Shown: positions 36,555-45,996, counted from the first letter of the stretch. The stretch is 64,000 nucleotides of DNA from Aeromonas veronii (GCA_041319085.1 CP101033.1:2506501-2570500); one strand, 5' to 3'. The notes: a model not told the origin generated them from the sequence alone. Program-made: numbers and translations.

Positions 36555-37838
36555 TCAGCCACGCTGGCTGATACTGGCCAGCTTGTCAAAGTAATCCGGG
36601 AAGGTTTTCGAGGTACACTTGGGATCATTGATGGTGACCGGGGTATCCGACAGCGCCACCAGCGAGAAGCACATGGCGATACGGTGATCGTTGTAGGTAT
36701 CGATCTCGGCGTGCTTGAGCTGAGTCGGCGGGGTCACGGTAATGAAGTCATACCCCTCCTCCACTTCGACCCCCAGCTTGCGCAGTTCGGTCGCCATGGC
36801 GTGCAGACGATCGGTCTCCTTCACCCGCCAGTTGTAGATATTGCGAATGGAGGTCGGCCCCTCGGCAAACAGCGCCGCAACAGCGATAGTCATGGCCGCA
36901 TCGGGAATATGGTTCATGTCCATATCCACTCCGTGCAGCGGTGCCTGCTCGGCCTCGATGAAATCATCGCCCCAGGTGATGCGCGCCCCCATCTTCTCCA
37001 GCACGTCGGCGAAGTGGATATCACCCTGAATGCTGTGCTTGCCGATGCCGGTTACCCGCACCTGGCCCTTGATGGCGCCCGCCGCGAGGAAGTAGGAGGC
37101 GCTGGAGGCATCCCCTTCCACCAGAAAGTCACCCGGGCTGATGTAGGTCTGGTTGCCCTTGATGTAGAACAGCTTGTAGTTGTCGTGCTCGATGACTACC
37201 CCAAACTGCTTCATGATGTGCAGGGTGATGTCGATGTAGGGCTTGGAGACCAGCTCTCCCTTGATGTGGATCCGGGTATCACCGGCCGCCATCGGCGCCG
37301 CCATCAGGAAGGCGGTCAGGAACTGGCTGGAGACGGAGCCATCGACGTGCACATCGCCGCCCCACAGCCCCTTGGCGTCCACCACCAGCGGCGGATAGCC
37401 ATCTTTTTTCAGGTACTGGATATGGGCCCCCGCTTCACGCAGGGCATCCACCAGATGGCCGATGGGACGCTCTTCCATACGCGGCTCGCCGCCCAGGGTA
37501 TATTCACCTGAGCCGAGACACAGCGCGGCGCAGAGCGGGCGCATGGCGGTACCGGCGTTGCCGAGGAACAGATTGACCGGCTCTTTCACCGCAAAGCTGC
37601 GACCCAGACCGTGCACAGTGCACTCGGTCTTGTCGGCGGAGAGCTTGTACTTGACCCCGAGCTGGGTCAGCGCTGCCAGCATATGACGAATGTCATCGCT
37701 GTCGAGCAGGTTGGTCAGACGGGTGGTGCCACGGGCCAGCGCCGCCAGCAGCAGCGCACGGTTAGAGACACTCTTGGAGCCGGGCAGATTGACCTCACCA
37801 GCCACACGAGAAATGGGTTCCAAACGCAACGAATTCAT
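36555..37838 (-). CDS. aroA: 5-enolpyruvylshikimate-3-phosphate synthase
   Basis: 427-residue enzyme joining PEP to shikimate-3-phosphate, the sixth shikimate step and the glyphosate target. N-terminal [20 protein letters not shown], the PEP loop [18 protein letters not shown] and [17 protein letters not shown] are present. Towards the C-terminus are [36 protein letters not shown] and [13 protein letters not shown]. The GNAGTAMRP form is class I. It is downstream of serC on the same strand, as in the enterobacterial serC-aroA operon, but here a 350-bp gap with a hairpin-ended repeat lies between, so the operon is probably interrupted. Confidence 0.96.
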   Translation of the reverse strand: MNSLRLEPISRVAGEVNLPGSKSVSNRALLLAALARGTTRLTNLLDSDDIRHMLAALTQLGVKYKLSADKTECTVHGLGRSFAVKEPVNLFLGNAGTAMRPLCAALCLGSGEYTLGGEPRMEERPIGHLVDALREAGAHIQYLKKDGYPPLVVDAKGLWGGDVHVDGSVSSQFLTAFLMAAPMAAGDTRIHIKGELVSKPYIDITLHIMKQFGVVIEHDNYKLFYIKGNQTYISPGDFLVEGDASSASYFLAAGAIKGQVRVTGIGKHSIQGDIHFADVLEKMGARITWGDDFIEAEQAPLHGVDMDMNHIPDAAMTIAVAALFAEGPTSIRNIYNWRVKETDRLHAMATELRKLGVEVEEGYDFITVTPPTQLKHAEIDTYNDHRIAMCFSLVALSDTPVTINDPKCTSKTFPDYFDKLASISQRG

Positions 37839-37964
37839 AGACTTCCTGTGCTATCTCAAAAATAAACGCCTGTCCGGACGTTAACAGCCTGCGTCCCGCT
37901 CGGCAAGGGCACTTTCAGGGGAAATCGCACGGCAAACGCCAGCACGCTGGTTCTGTTGAAAAAA

Positions 37965-38113
37965 AGACGCCGGGGTATCCCCGGCGTCTCAGATTGCTGA
38001 CAAAGCCAAAATCGTCATCGTAACGCATTGATTTTACTTGATGAGAAAACCCTGTTTTTCTGAAATTAGGGGGTTTTTCAATAGTCTGAGACGCCGGGGT
38101 ATCCCCGGCGTCT
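37965..38113. repeat. Hairpin-ended repeat element between serC and aroA
   Basis: Two identical perfect hairpins AGACGCCGGGG-TAT-CCCCGGCGTCT at 37965-37989 and 38089-38113 flank a core of about 100 bp, and the sequences just inside them (TCTCAGA and TCTGAGA) are also inverted. On the minus strand the left hairpin is followed by seven T, so it can terminate the serC transcript. The layout is MITE- or REP-like. The rest of the 37839-38189 gap holds no gene; a 68-codon frame over the repeat is not credible. Confidence 0.65.
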
Positions 38114-38189
38114 TGAATCACTGCAATAGCTGGAAGCGGCTCACGGGTTGCTACAAGAGGCTGCCAGCAAACACATAGGGGCTCTCTTC

Positions 38190-39278
38190 TCAGCCGTTAC
38201 GCTTGGCAAAGCCATCCATAAAGCTGACCAGGGCCTTCACCCCCTCCAGCGGCATGGCGTTATAGACGCTGGCGCGCATGCCGCCGACAATGCGGTGTCC
38301 TTTGAGGGCCAGCAGGCCAGCGGCTTCCGATTCGGCCAGGAACTGCTTGTCCAGCTCGGCATTTTTCAGCTGGAACGGGATGTTCATCCGCGAACGGCAG
38401 CTGACATCCACCTGATTGCCATAGAAGCTCGACTGATCGAGATAGTCATACAGGAAGTCGGCCTTCTCCTTGTTGCGCGCTTCCATCGCCTCGAGGCCAC
38501 CCTGTTCTTTCAGCCACTCGAACACCAGACCGGCCAGATACCAGGCGTAGGTGGGCGGCGTGTTGAACATGGAGTCGTTCTTGGCGGTGAGTTTGTAATC
38601 GAAAATCGAGGGCACATCGGCTCTCGCCTGATCCAGCAGATCATCGCGCACGATGGCGATGGCAAGCCCGGACGGCCCGATATTCTTCTGGGCACCGGCA
38701 TAGATGATGCCAAAGCGGCTCACGTCGAGAGGACGGGAGAGAATGGTGGAGGAGAGATCCGCCACCAGCGGCACCTCGCCGGTGGCCGGGATGTCGAACA
38801 TCTCGATGCCGTCGATGGTTTCGTTCGGGCAGTAGTGCACATAGGCCGCATCGGCGCGAAACGCCGGGGTCGGCAGCAGGTGAGAGATCCCCTGCCCGTT
38901 CTTGGCAACCCCCTGGAAGGTCTGGATATCGCCATACTTTTTGGCTTCATCCACAGCGCTCTGGGACCAGACGCCGGTCAGCAGGAAGTCCGCCTTCTTG
39001 TTGGCGCCGCCCAGCAGGTTCATGGGCACGGCGGAGAACTGGCCGCGACCACCACCATGCATAAACAGCACCTTGTAGTTATCCGGCACCGCCAGCAGGG
39101 AGCGCAGATCCGCTTCAGCCTTCTCGGCCACCGCCATGTAGGGCTTGCCACGATGGGAAAGCTCCATGACCGAGGCTCCCAGCCCCTGAAAATTACAAAA
39201 TTCGCGCTGGGCGCGCTCCATGACTTCAACCGGCAGCATGGCGGGGCCGGCGCAGAAGTTGTAAATCTGTTTGCTCAT
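38190..39278 (-). CDS. serC: Phosphoserine aminotransferase
   Basis: 362 residues, exactly the E. coli SerC length. It transaminates 3-phosphohydroxypyruvate in serine synthesis and a related step in pyridoxal-phosphate synthesis. The cofactor lysine is Lys198 in [12 protein letters not shown]; other family segments are [36 protein letters not shown] and the C-terminal [17 protein letters not shown]. It lies upstream of aroA on the same strand. Confidence 0.96.
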   Translation of the reverse strand: MSKQIYNFCAGPAMLPVEVMERAQREFCNFQGLGASVMELSHRGKPYMAVAEKAEADLRSLLAVPDNYKVLFMHGGGRGQFSAVPMNLLGGANKKADFLLTGVWSQSAVDEAKKYGDIQTFQGVAKNGQGISHLLPTPAFRADAAYVHYCPNETIDGIEMFDIPATGEVPLVADLSSTILSRPLDVSRFGIIYAGAQKNIGPSGLAIAIVRDDLLDQARADVPSIFDYKLTAKNDSMFNTPPTYAWYLAGLVFEWLKEQGGLEAMEARNKEKADFLYDYLDQSSFYGNQVDVSCRSRMNIPFQLKNAELDKQFLAESEAAGLLALKGHRIVGGMRASVYNAMPLEGVKALVSFMDGFAKRNG

Positions 39279-39411
39279 GACGCTTTCCGTGAGTGGATGA
39301 GAGTAATCGATGACTTGTCAGGTTTTACACAAGAGCCGCCAGCGGATCAAAGGCTTTTTGGGAGCTGGCTCAACCTTTTACCGTCACTCTGCCTCCCCCT
39401 TGCAGTAGAAA

Positions 39412-39434
39412 AAGCCCTGAACGGGTCAGGGCTT
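39412..39434 (-). terminator. Terminator of the etfBA operon
   Basis: 9-bp stem AAGCCCTGA with TCAGGGCTT. On the minus strand TTTTTCTAC follows, 70 bp after the etfA stop. Confidence 0.85.
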
Positions 39435-39503
39435 GCAGGGAACATGCATAGAAATGGCGGGCAGAGCGCACAAACGACCACTGCTCAGCCATTTCTGACA
39501 AAT

Positions 39504-40430
39504 TTACAGTTTGGCGGTGAGCTCCGGCAGCAGGGTGAAGAGATCTCCCACCAGCCCGTAGTCCGCCACCTGAAAGATGGGGGCGTCGCTGTCCTTGTTG
39601 ATGGCCACGATCACCTTCGACTCCTTCATCCCCGCCAGATGCTGGATGGCGCCCGAAATACCGACCGCGATATAGAGTTCCGGCGCCACCACTTTGCCGG
39701 TCTGCCCCACCTGCAGATCGTTGGCGACATATCCCGCATCAACGGCGGCTCGCGATGCCCCCACCGCGCCCCCCAGCTTGTCGGCCAGCGCCTCAATCAG
39801 GGCAAACTGCGCCTTGGACCCCAGTGCCCGGCCACCGGAGACAACCACCCGGGCGGCGGTCAGTTCGGGCCTGCTGGAGCGCACCGCGCGGCGCTCGACC
39901 AGCCGGGTACGACCAGCGAATTCGGGCACAGCCAAGTGCTCGATGAGAGCCTGTCCGCCCGTCGCCGCCTTGGCAAAGGCGGTGGCCCGCACGGTCATCA
40001 CCTTGACGGGCGCCGAGCTCGCCACTCTGGCGATGGCATTGCCCGCATAGATGGGGCGCAGAAAGGTATCGCTGCTCTCGATAGCCGTCACCTCGGAGAG
40101 CATCTCCACCCCGAGCCGAGCCGCCACCTGTGGCAGCAGCGCCTTGCCCATGGCACTCGCCGCCATCAGGCAGTGGCTGTAACCTTCGCACCAGCTGGCC
40201 AGCAGCTTGTCCACCCCATCCAGCAGTCCGTCGGCCAGCAGGGGATGCTCGGCAAGCAGAACCTTGTCAACGCCGCCGAGAGCTGCAGCCTGTTCACCCG
40301 CCTCGGTGAGCCCCTGACCCAGCAACAGCAGATCGACCTGACCGCCGATGGATCCGGCGGCGGTCGCCAGTTGTGCCACGTTGTCGGCCAGATGGCCCTG
40401 ATGATGTTCGGCAATGATCAGCACGCTCAT
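39504..40430 (-). CDS. etfA: Electron transfer flavoprotein alpha subunit
   Basis: 308-residue FAD-binding subunit. The C-terminal FAD domain carries [49 protein letters not shown] and [32 protein letters not shown], the family signature. With EtfB it accepts electrons from acyl-CoA and other dehydrogenases and passes them to ETF-quinone oxidoreductase. Its ATG overlaps the etfB stop by 4 bp, so the genes are coupled. Confidence 0.95.
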   Translation of the reverse strand: MSVLIIAEHHQGHLADNVAQLATAAGSIGGQVDLLLLGQGLTEAGEQAAALGGVDKVLLAEHPLLADGLLDGVDKLLASWCEGYSHCLMAASAMGKALLPQVAARLGVEMLSEVTAIESSDTFLRPIYAGNAIARVASSAPVKVMTVRATAFAKAATGGQALIEHLAVPEFAGRTRLVERRAVRSSRPELTAARVVVSGGRALGSKAQFALIEALADKLGGAVGASRAAVDAGYVANDLQVGQTGKVVAPELYIAVGISGAIQHLAGMKESKVIVAINKDSDAPIFQVADYGLVGDLFTLLPELTAKL

Positions 40431-41179
40431 GGCAGCACCTTCGCTTCGTGTTTGAGTTTGTCCACCAGATCGTCCACCGAGCCCACCTTGATCCCGGCGC
40501 TGCGGGCTGGCGGCGCCATCACCCCGAGCAAACGGGTCTGGTTGGCCACCTCAACGGCGAGTGTCGAGAACGGAGCGCTATCAAGCGGCTTGCGCTTGGC
40601 CTTCATGATGTTGGGCAGCGAGGCAAAGCGCGGTTCATTCAAACGCAGATCGGCGCTCACCACCGCAGGCAACGGCATGCCCAGGGTCTCGAGGCCACCG
40701 TCGATTTCGCGAGTCACCAGCAGTTCTCCCGCTTCCACCTTGAGGGCTGACGCGCAGGTCGCCAGCGGCCACTCATTGAGGGCAGCCAGCATCTGGGCCA
40801 CCTGATTGTTGTCTGAATCGATGGACTGCTTGCCGAGCAGCACCAGATCCGGCTGCTCCTGCTCACACACCTTGTGCAAGGCACGGGCAACATTCAGCGG
40901 TGCGAGCGTCTCGTCAGTGACATAGTGGCGCGCCCGATCCGCCCCCAGCGCCAGCGCATGGCGCAGCTGCTCGGCCGCCGCGTCCGGGCCAAAGGTCACC
41001 ACCACCAGCTCGCTGGCGACCCCGGCTTCCCGCAGCCTGACCCCCTCCTCCACCGCAATTTCACAAAAGGGGTTGATCCCCATCTTCACATTGGCGAGCT
41101 CCACGTCGGAGCCGTCTCCCTTCACCCGGATCTTGACGTTGTAGTCGACTACCCGTTTGATTGCGACCAGCAGCTTCAT
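40427..41179 (-). CDS. etfB: Electron transfer flavoprotein beta subunit
   Basis: 250 residues, the AMP-binding ETF subunit. Typical features are MKLLVAIKRVVDYNVKIRVK, NPFCEIAVEEGVRLRE, LVLLGKQSIDSDNNQVAQMLA and LPAVVSADLRLNEPRFASLPNIMKAKRKP, the beta-subunit signature. First gene of the etfBA operon and divergent from ETF-QO, with a shared palindromic control site. Confidence 0.95.
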   Translation of the reverse strand: MKLLVAIKRVVDYNVKIRVKGDGSDVELANVKMGINPFCEIAVEEGVRLREAGVASELVVVTFGPDAAAEQLRHALALGADRARHYVTDETLAPLNVARALHKVCEQEQPDLVLLGKQSIDSDNNQVAQMLAALNEWPLATCASALKVEAGELLVTREIDGGLETLGMPLPAVVSADLRLNEPRFASLPNIMKAKRKPLDSAPFSTLAVEVANQTRLLGVMAPPARSAGIKVGSVDDLVDKLKHEAKVLP

Positions 41180-41291
41180 GGGGTCATGCCTCGTCTGTTT
41201 GGATTGAATTCATTAGTGTGCCTCTGCGTTTGTTGCAGTACGCTCTTCCCTGATTTTTTGCTTTTTCTTGCTCAGTTTTGCTTACAACTGC

Positions 41292-41308
41292 TTTACGTTT
41301 ACGTAAAC
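41292..41308. promoter_or_regulatory. Palindromic operator between etfBA and ETF-QO
   Basis: GTTTACGTAAAC (41297-41308) is a perfect palindrome inside TTTACGTTTACGTAAAC. It resembles sites of MerR-type LiuR regulators of branched-chain and fatty-acid oxidation, which control etf genes in related bacteria. The assignment to LiuR is inference. Confidence 0.6.
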
Positions 41309-41348
41309 TACCAGCATTACCCTAGGCCAACCAGAGCGCAGAGGCAAG

Positions 41349-42992
41349 ATGGAACGGGAAGCAATGGAATTTGATGTCGTCATCGTCGGCGGCGGTCCGG
41401 CGGGGCTCAGTGCAGCCATCGCCCTGAAACAGCAGGATGCCACTCTCTCTGTCTGTCTGCTGGAGAAGGGGGCCGAAATTGGCGCCCATCTGCTCTCCGG
41501 CGCCCTGTTTGACCCCGTCGCCTTGCAAGAGCTGCTGCCGGATGGCTGGCAGCAAGCGCCGCTCGGCGTGCCGGTCAGCGACGATCAGGTGCATCTGCTG
41601 CAAAGCGAGCAACGCTCCCTGCAACTGCCCGCCTGGGCCGTGCCGCCCCGGATGCACAATCAGGGTTGCCATGTGGTCAGTCTGGGCAATCTCTGCCGCT
41701 GGCTCGGCCAGCAGGCGGAAAAACTGGGAGTCGAAATATACCCGGGGTTTACCGCCAGCGAACTTATCATGGAGGCGGGCCGGGTCAAGGGAGTCATCAC
41801 CGGCGATCTGGGGCTGGATCGGGCAGGCAACCCAAAAGCAGATCATGTGCCCGGCATGGCGCTGCTCGGCCGCTACACCCTCTTTGCCGAAGGGGCCCGA
41901 GGCCATCTCGGCAAGCAGCTGATCGCCGAGTTCAATCTGGAAAACCCCGCCCAACCCCAACACTACGCCATCGGCTTCAAAGAGTTGTGGCAACTGCCAG
42001 CAGGTAGGGGCAAGGCGGGACAGGTACTGCACGGCAGTGGCTGGCCCCTCGGCAAGCAGGGTGGTGGCAATAGCCACGGCGGTTTCTATCTCTATCACAT
42101 GGAGGGGGATCAGGTCGCGGTCGGGCTGATTGTCGATCTCAACTACCAGAATCCCTGGCTCAGCCCGTTTGACGAATTCCAGCGCCTCAAGCATCACCCG
42201 CTTATCGCCGGCGCGTTGCAAGGGGGCGAACGCATCAGCTATGGCGCCCGCGCCATCACCAAGGGAGGCTGGCACGCCCTGCCCCGCATGCACTTTCCGG
42301 GCGGCCTGCTGATCGGTTGTGATGCCGGCACCCTCGACTTCTCACGTATCAAGGGGATCCACACCGCCATGAAATCGGGGATGCTGGCGGCAAAAACCGT
42401 CGCGATGGCGTTGCGTGGCGGCGATGAGGGGGGACGGGATCTGACCCAGTATGGTGACGAGCTACAACAGAGCTGGCTGGCCCGCGAGCTCAAGGCGGCG
42501 CGCAACTTCGGCGCGGCGCTTCACCGCTATGGTCCCTGGTTGGGCGGTGCCTTCAACTGGCTGGAGCAGCGGCTGTTTGGCGCAAACTCGCCCTTCAAGC
42601 TGCTCGATAAGGCTCACGACTACCGTCAGCTGCGCGTGGCCAGCCGCTGCGAGCCCATCCATTATCCCAAACCCGATGGCAAGCTGAGCTTTGACAAGCT
42701 CTCGTCTGTGTATCTGGCCAACACCAGTCACGACGAGGATCAGCCTTGCCACCTCAAGCTGCAGGACGAGCGCATTCCGGTCGAGGTCAATCTGCCCACC
42801 TGGGCCGAACCCGCCCAACGCTACTGCCCAGCCGGGGTGTTTGAAGTACTGGAAATGGAAGCCGCGGCCAAACTGCAGATCAATGCCGCCAACTGCATCC
42901 ACTGCAAGACCTGTGACATTAAAGATCCCAGTCAAAATATCATCTGGACACCGCCACAGGGGGGCTCGGGGCCCAACTATCCCAATATGTGA
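41349..42992 (+). CDS. Electron transfer flavoprotein-ubiquinone oxidoreductase
   Basis: 547-residue membrane-associated enzyme that takes electrons from EtfBA and reduces quinone. The N-terminal FAD fold reads FDVVIVGGGPAGLSAAIAL. The quinone/FAD domain includes SGALFDPVALQELLP and GALQGGERISYGARAITKGGWHALP. The C-terminal 4Fe-4S cluster site has YCPAGVFEV and NCIHCKTCDIKDPSQNI. GAGG precedes the first ATG. It faces etfBA, so the three genes form one functional unit. The last 55 bp of the gene and the bases just after it are duplicated downstream. Confidence 0.94.
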   Translation: MEREAMEFDVVIVGGGPAGLSAAIALKQQDATLSVCLLEKGAEIGAHLLSGALFDPVALQELLPDGWQQAPLGVPVSDDQVHLLQSEQRSLQLPAWAVPPRMHNQGCHVVSLGNLCRWLGQQAEKLGVEIYPGFTASELIMEAGRVKGVITGDLGLDRAGNPKADHVPGMALLGRYTLFAEGARGHLGKQLIAEFNLENPAQPQHYAIGFKELWQLPAGRGKAGQVLHGSGWPLGKQGGGNSHGGFYLYHMEGDQVAVGLIVDLNYQNPWLSPFDEFQRLKHHPLIAGALQGGERISYGARAITKGGWHALPRMHFPGGLLIGCDAGTLDFSRIKGIHTAMKSGMLAAKTVAMALRGGDEGGRDLTQYGDELQQSWLARELKAARNFGAALHRYGPWLGGAFNWLEQRLFGANSPFKLLDKAHDYRQLRVASRCEPIHYPKPDGKLSFDKLSSVYLANTSHDEDQPCHLKLQDERIPVEVNLPTWAEPAQRYCPAGVFEVLEMEAAAKLQINAANCIHCKTCDIKDPSQNIIWTPPQGGSGPNYPNM

Positions 42993-42997
42993 TGAAG
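42933..42997 (+). repeat. 65-bp repeat, copy in the ETF-QO 3' end
   Basis: Covers the codons for QNIIWTPPQGGSGPNYPNM, the stop and GATGAAG-type bases after it. The partner at 43041-43105 matches at 60 of 65 positions. Confidence 0.9.
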
Positions 42998-43040
42998 TGC
43001 AGCGATACCAAGCTGCGGTGACATCAAAGCTGCTCAGCCC

Positions 43041-43105
43041 CAAAATATCATCTGGACACCACCACAGGGGCGCTCCGGGCCCAATTATCCGAATATGTGA
43101 TGAAG
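43041..43105 (+). repeat. 65-bp repeat, downstream non-coding copy
   Basis: Still reads QNIIWTPPQGRSGPNYPNM-stop in one frame but has no start or upstream gene. The offset from the first copy is exactly 108 bp. It lies in the 400-bp gap before corA, which otherwise contains the terminator, the corA promoter and its leader. Confidence 0.9.
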
Positions 43106-43172
43106 CGGGCCAGCGGCAACAAGCAGCCTCAGCTGCCCCTCCCCCCGCCAAAGGCGGGTTCTACCCCGCACG

Positions 43173-43205
43173 GCAGCTCAGGTGATCCGACCTCGCTGCT
43201 TTTTT
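43173..43205 (+). terminator. Terminator of the ETF-QO gene
   Basis: Interrupted stem GCAGC..AGGT with ACCT..GCTGC followed by six T. Confidence 0.75.
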
Positions 43206-43238
43206 GAACAAACAGGCTGGATCCCTGATGAATAGCCC

Positions 43239-43267
43239 CTGACAAGCGCGGCCCGCCCCTGTATAGT
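43239..43267 (+). promoter_or_regulatory. Promoter of corA
   Basis: CTGACA (43239-43244) and TATAGT (43262-43267) with a 17-bp spacer. Predicts a leader of about 120 nt. Confidence 0.75.
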
Positions 43268-43341
43268 TCGCCGCATTCAGGTTTTCCATCGGCCCGATCT
43301 GCTTATCCATGGGATCGCCTTCTGCAGCGATCTAAGGCCGC

Positions 43342-43374
43342 ATGACCTGTGCAACCATCCCTGATTACCCATGA
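43342..43374 (+). CDS. Possible corA leader peptide, 10 codons
   Basis: ATG preceded by TAAGG at normal spacing, coding MTCATIPDYP then stop, 18 bp before the corA ATG. Salmonella corA is controlled through a proline-containing leader peptide, and this one has two prolines. A further 8-codon frame (MGSPSAAI) lies at 43309-43335. Coding is not proven. Confidence 0.35.
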   Translation: MTCATIPDYP

Positions 43375-43392
43375 CTTTTTAAGGGGGGACAG

Positions 43393-44340
43393 ATGATCAC
43401 CGCCTACATTCTCAATAACAAGGTGCTGGACATAGTCACGCTCGGGCCTGACGACACAGTACCTGACAACACGGTCTGGCTGGATGCCTACAAGCCGGAT
43501 ACGGCAGAGCGAGAATGGTTGACGGGCCTGTTCCTGGAAGAGGTCCCCGACAAGGAAGAGCTCGACGACATCGAAGCATCCGCCCGTTTTTACTGGGATA
43601 CCGATGGTCTGCACATTCACTCCCTGTTTCCCCAGCGGATCGGTCGTGACACCAAGGGTGTCCACGTCTCCTTTACCCTGCGCAACAACCTGCTGATCAG
43701 TATTCGTGAAGATGACATCGGGCTGGTTCGCCTGCTGCGCCACTATATGCGCCAGGATCGGCTGGAGGTGGAGGATGCCCTCGACATCCTGCTGGAGGTG
43801 CAAAACCTCAAGGTTGAGTACCTCTCCGATCTTATCGAAGATGGTTACAAGACCTTGGAAAACACCGCCGATCAGATCTTCGAGCCGGATCAGATCAACC
43901 CCATGCTCAAGGAGTTGATGGCTCAGGAAGAGGCCAACGGTCAGATCCGTCTCTCCCTGCACGATACCCGCCGCGCCTTGCGCTTCCTCAAGCGCAGCCT
44001 GCGCCAGCGCATGAGCCTGGAGCAGAACAAGTGGATCGATGAGATGCTGCACGACGTGGAGTCTCTCTTGCCCCACACCCAGTTCCTGTTCGACAAGATC
44101 AACTTCCAGCTGGAGGCCTCCATGGGGGTGACCAATCTGGAGCAGAACAAGGTGATCAAGATCTTCTCGGTAGCCGCGGTCATCTTCCTGCCGCCGACCC
44201 TGATCGCCAGTATCTACGGCATGAACTTCGGCCGCATGCCGGAGCTCGCCTGGGAGTATGGTTATCCCATGTCGCTGGTGCTGATGGTGATGTCATCGCT
44301 CGGCACCGGCCTCTTCTTCAAGCGCAAAGGCTGGCTGTAA
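43393..44340 (+). CDS. corA: Magnesium/cobalt channel CorA
   Basis: 315 residues. The long cytoplasmic domain ends in two membrane helices at the C-terminus. The selectivity motif is present in SIYGMNFGRMPELAWEYGYP, and the tail FFKRKGWL matches enterobacterial CorA. It forms a pentameric inner-membrane channel for Mg2+ gated by cytoplasmic Mg2+. AAGGGGGG precedes the ATG. A good promoter and a structured leader lie upstream; its original terminator has been split by the IS50-like insertion at 44392. Confidence 0.95.
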   Translation: MITAYILNNKVLDIVTLGPDDTVPDNTVWLDAYKPDTAEREWLTGLFLEEVPDKEELDDIEASARFYWDTDGLHIHSLFPQRIGRDTKGVHVSFTLRNNLLISIREDDIGLVRLLRHYMRQDRLEVEDALDILLEVQNLKVEYLSDLIEDGYKTLENTADQIFEPDQINPMLKELMAQEEANGQIRLSLHDTRRALRFLKRSLRQRMSLEQNKWIDEMLHDVESLLPHTQFLFDKINFQLEASMGVTNLEQNKVIKIFSVAAVIFLPPTLIASIYGMNFGRMPELAWEYGYPMSLVLMVMSSLGTGLFFKRKGWL

Positions 44341-44408
44341 CGCCGCCGACGCGCGCTGCGATATCTGAAGTAACGGATTGGGGGGCATGGCCTGTCTCTT
44401 GATCACAA

Positions 44409-45787
44409 CTATTGGTGCTCAAGAGACTGCGCCAGTTCGTAGCCTTCCAGGAGGGTCTGGAGTCGAAACCAGCCCTCCCATAATGCCGCTATTGAAGCCC
44501 GCCCCGTTCGTTTAGTGTCCTTCCAGCCCCCAGCTTGGCCAGGCTCCGGTACGCCCATCTCATATCCGGCACCTTGGTTGGCAACGGCGTTTTCTCTACC
44601 TTTCGCCAAAGCAGCTTCCACCCCGTCGGGCCTATCACCGTTTCGCAGCTTTGATTCTGTGCCGATGACTCCTCGTTGATAAACCTCAATTGCAACAGAC
44701 GCACCGCGATAAACGACAAGATGACGCACATCCGCTTCAGGTTATCCATGCTCTGCATCCTTAAGGTTTCTACCCGAGTGCCGGCACTCTTCCAGACCTT
44801 GTGATAATCCTCGATAAGCCAGCGCCGCTCGTAATAGCCGATAACCTTGCGGGCCTGTGCATCGTCGGTCACGGCTTCACTAGTCAGCAGGTGCCACTCC
44901 AGCCGGTCAGAGGCATCGCCCTGCTCAATGCATCCCACGTAGTAGAGCGGGATATCCGGCTCGTTACGCTTGTTGGCCGGAGCCTTTAGGGTGACTTTGG
45001 TAAACTTGATGTCGAGCACGGCCTCTCTGGCTTTTCTGCCGCCCCGCTGCGGTATTTTGACGACCTTGGTGCCGGCAGAGTGGCACTGCCGGGCATAGTC
45101 GTAGAGCTTGTGGTCATGCTCTTCGATACAGCGACTTTGCATCGAGCGCACCACAAAGCGTTGTTGGTTGCTCTGCTTGTAATGCAGATATTCGTAGATA
45201 TCCGCTTCCCGGTCACAGACCGAGATAACGTTGGCCATCTGAGTGCCGAGACGGGCGGCAAAGGCCACGGATGCCTCCTCCCACTTGCGACTCTCTTTCT
45301 CCTTGTAAGGCCGGGTGGCATGCCGGTGGCTCTCTCCCCGCTTGCTGACATCACGGGTCCAGATACGCTGTGCAATCATGCCGACCACCTGCGATTTATG
45401 CGGAGCAAACAACAAGACGGAGTGAGCCAGCAGAGCGCGACTACTGCCTTGATTGGTGTGCCCCAGCTCATCATGGACGCTGGCATGGTTGAAGGTCAGG
45501 GCCGTGGTATCTTCCAGTGCCAGCAACAGGTCGTAGTCCCTGGCTAGGGCTGCGGTGGTGGCAAAGCCTGCATCAGCAATGGCATCGGCATTGACATGGT
45601 GGTTGCGAATAAAGCGATATGAGCCTTCCATGTCGGCGGGTGAGAGGGGAAGTTGTGACACGCAATCTCCGGGTTGTTGAGCAAGGGCGGTGGCGAGTTT
45701 GACGAGACGTTCAGTGCGTCTGGGGTCCTTGAGATTGGCATGGCCAAACTGGTCGAATGCCCATTGTTCGAGTTGGGTGAGATGCAT
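44409..45787 (-). pseudogene. IS50-like transposase with a C-terminal frameshift
   Basis: Begins MHLTQLEQWAFDQFGHANLKDPRRTERLVKLA, like Tn5 transposase. Catalytic Asp in LALEDTTALTF, Asp in ISVCDREADIYEYL and the YREK signature in YERRWLIEDYHKVWKSAG are present. After RSLAKLG the frame runs off to a stop at 44489, while the expected continuation GGWKDTKRTGRASIAALWEGW lies in the -1 frame, ending at 44409. The shift point is a run of five G on the minus strand (44527-44531) where six would keep frame. It is either a one-base deletion, a sequencing error, or -1 slippage on the G run. Confidence 0.85.
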
Positions 45788-45845
45788 ATTAGAGCCGTGA
45801 TAAGGGATGGCAAAAGAGTCAGATCACGGAGAAGGGAAAAGGTTC

Positions 45846-45875
45846 AAAAAAATCCCCAAGCGATGCTTGGGGATT
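45846..45875 (-). terminator. IS-borne hairpin plus T-tract upstream of the IS50-like transposase
   Basis: 11-bp perfect stem AATCCCCAAGC with GCTTGGGGATT, loop GAT, seven T following on the minus strand. It lies between the outer end of the element and the transposase start and would block transcription coming in from outside. Confidence 0.7.
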
Positions 45876-45996
45876 TGTGTATAAGAGACAGGGCATGGCC
45901 CCCCGATTAATTTGCGCCACGCCCAACACCTTGCAAAGGGCGCTTCGTCGCCCCATATCCCCTCTATCACTCCATTCAAGTGGCTAACGGGCAACC

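Larger units (their letters stand above)
44392..45891 (-). mobile_element. IS50/Tn5-like insertion sequence (IS4 superfamily), about 1.5 kb
   Basis: Ends read CTGTCTCTTGATCACAACT on the left and, inverted, CTGTCTCTTATACACAAAT on the right. These match the inside- and outside-end types of Tn5 (CTGTCTCTTGATCAG and CTGACTCTTATACAC). GGCATGGC flanks both sides; the duplication is 8 bp, or 9 if one shared end base is counted to the host. Joining the flanks restores ATTGGGGGG-CATGG-CCCCCCGAT, a terminator hairpin for corA. Carries a single transposase gene with a frameshift. Confidence 0.9.

Noticed and set aside
37915..38121. 68-codon frame over the serC-aroA gap
   Set aside because: It reads through both copies of a hairpin repeat, so it is a by-product of the repeat and not a gene.
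38148..40805. 885-codon + strand frame across serC and etfA
   Set aside because: Runs antisense through two or more well-supported genes and their terminator; no domain is recognisable.
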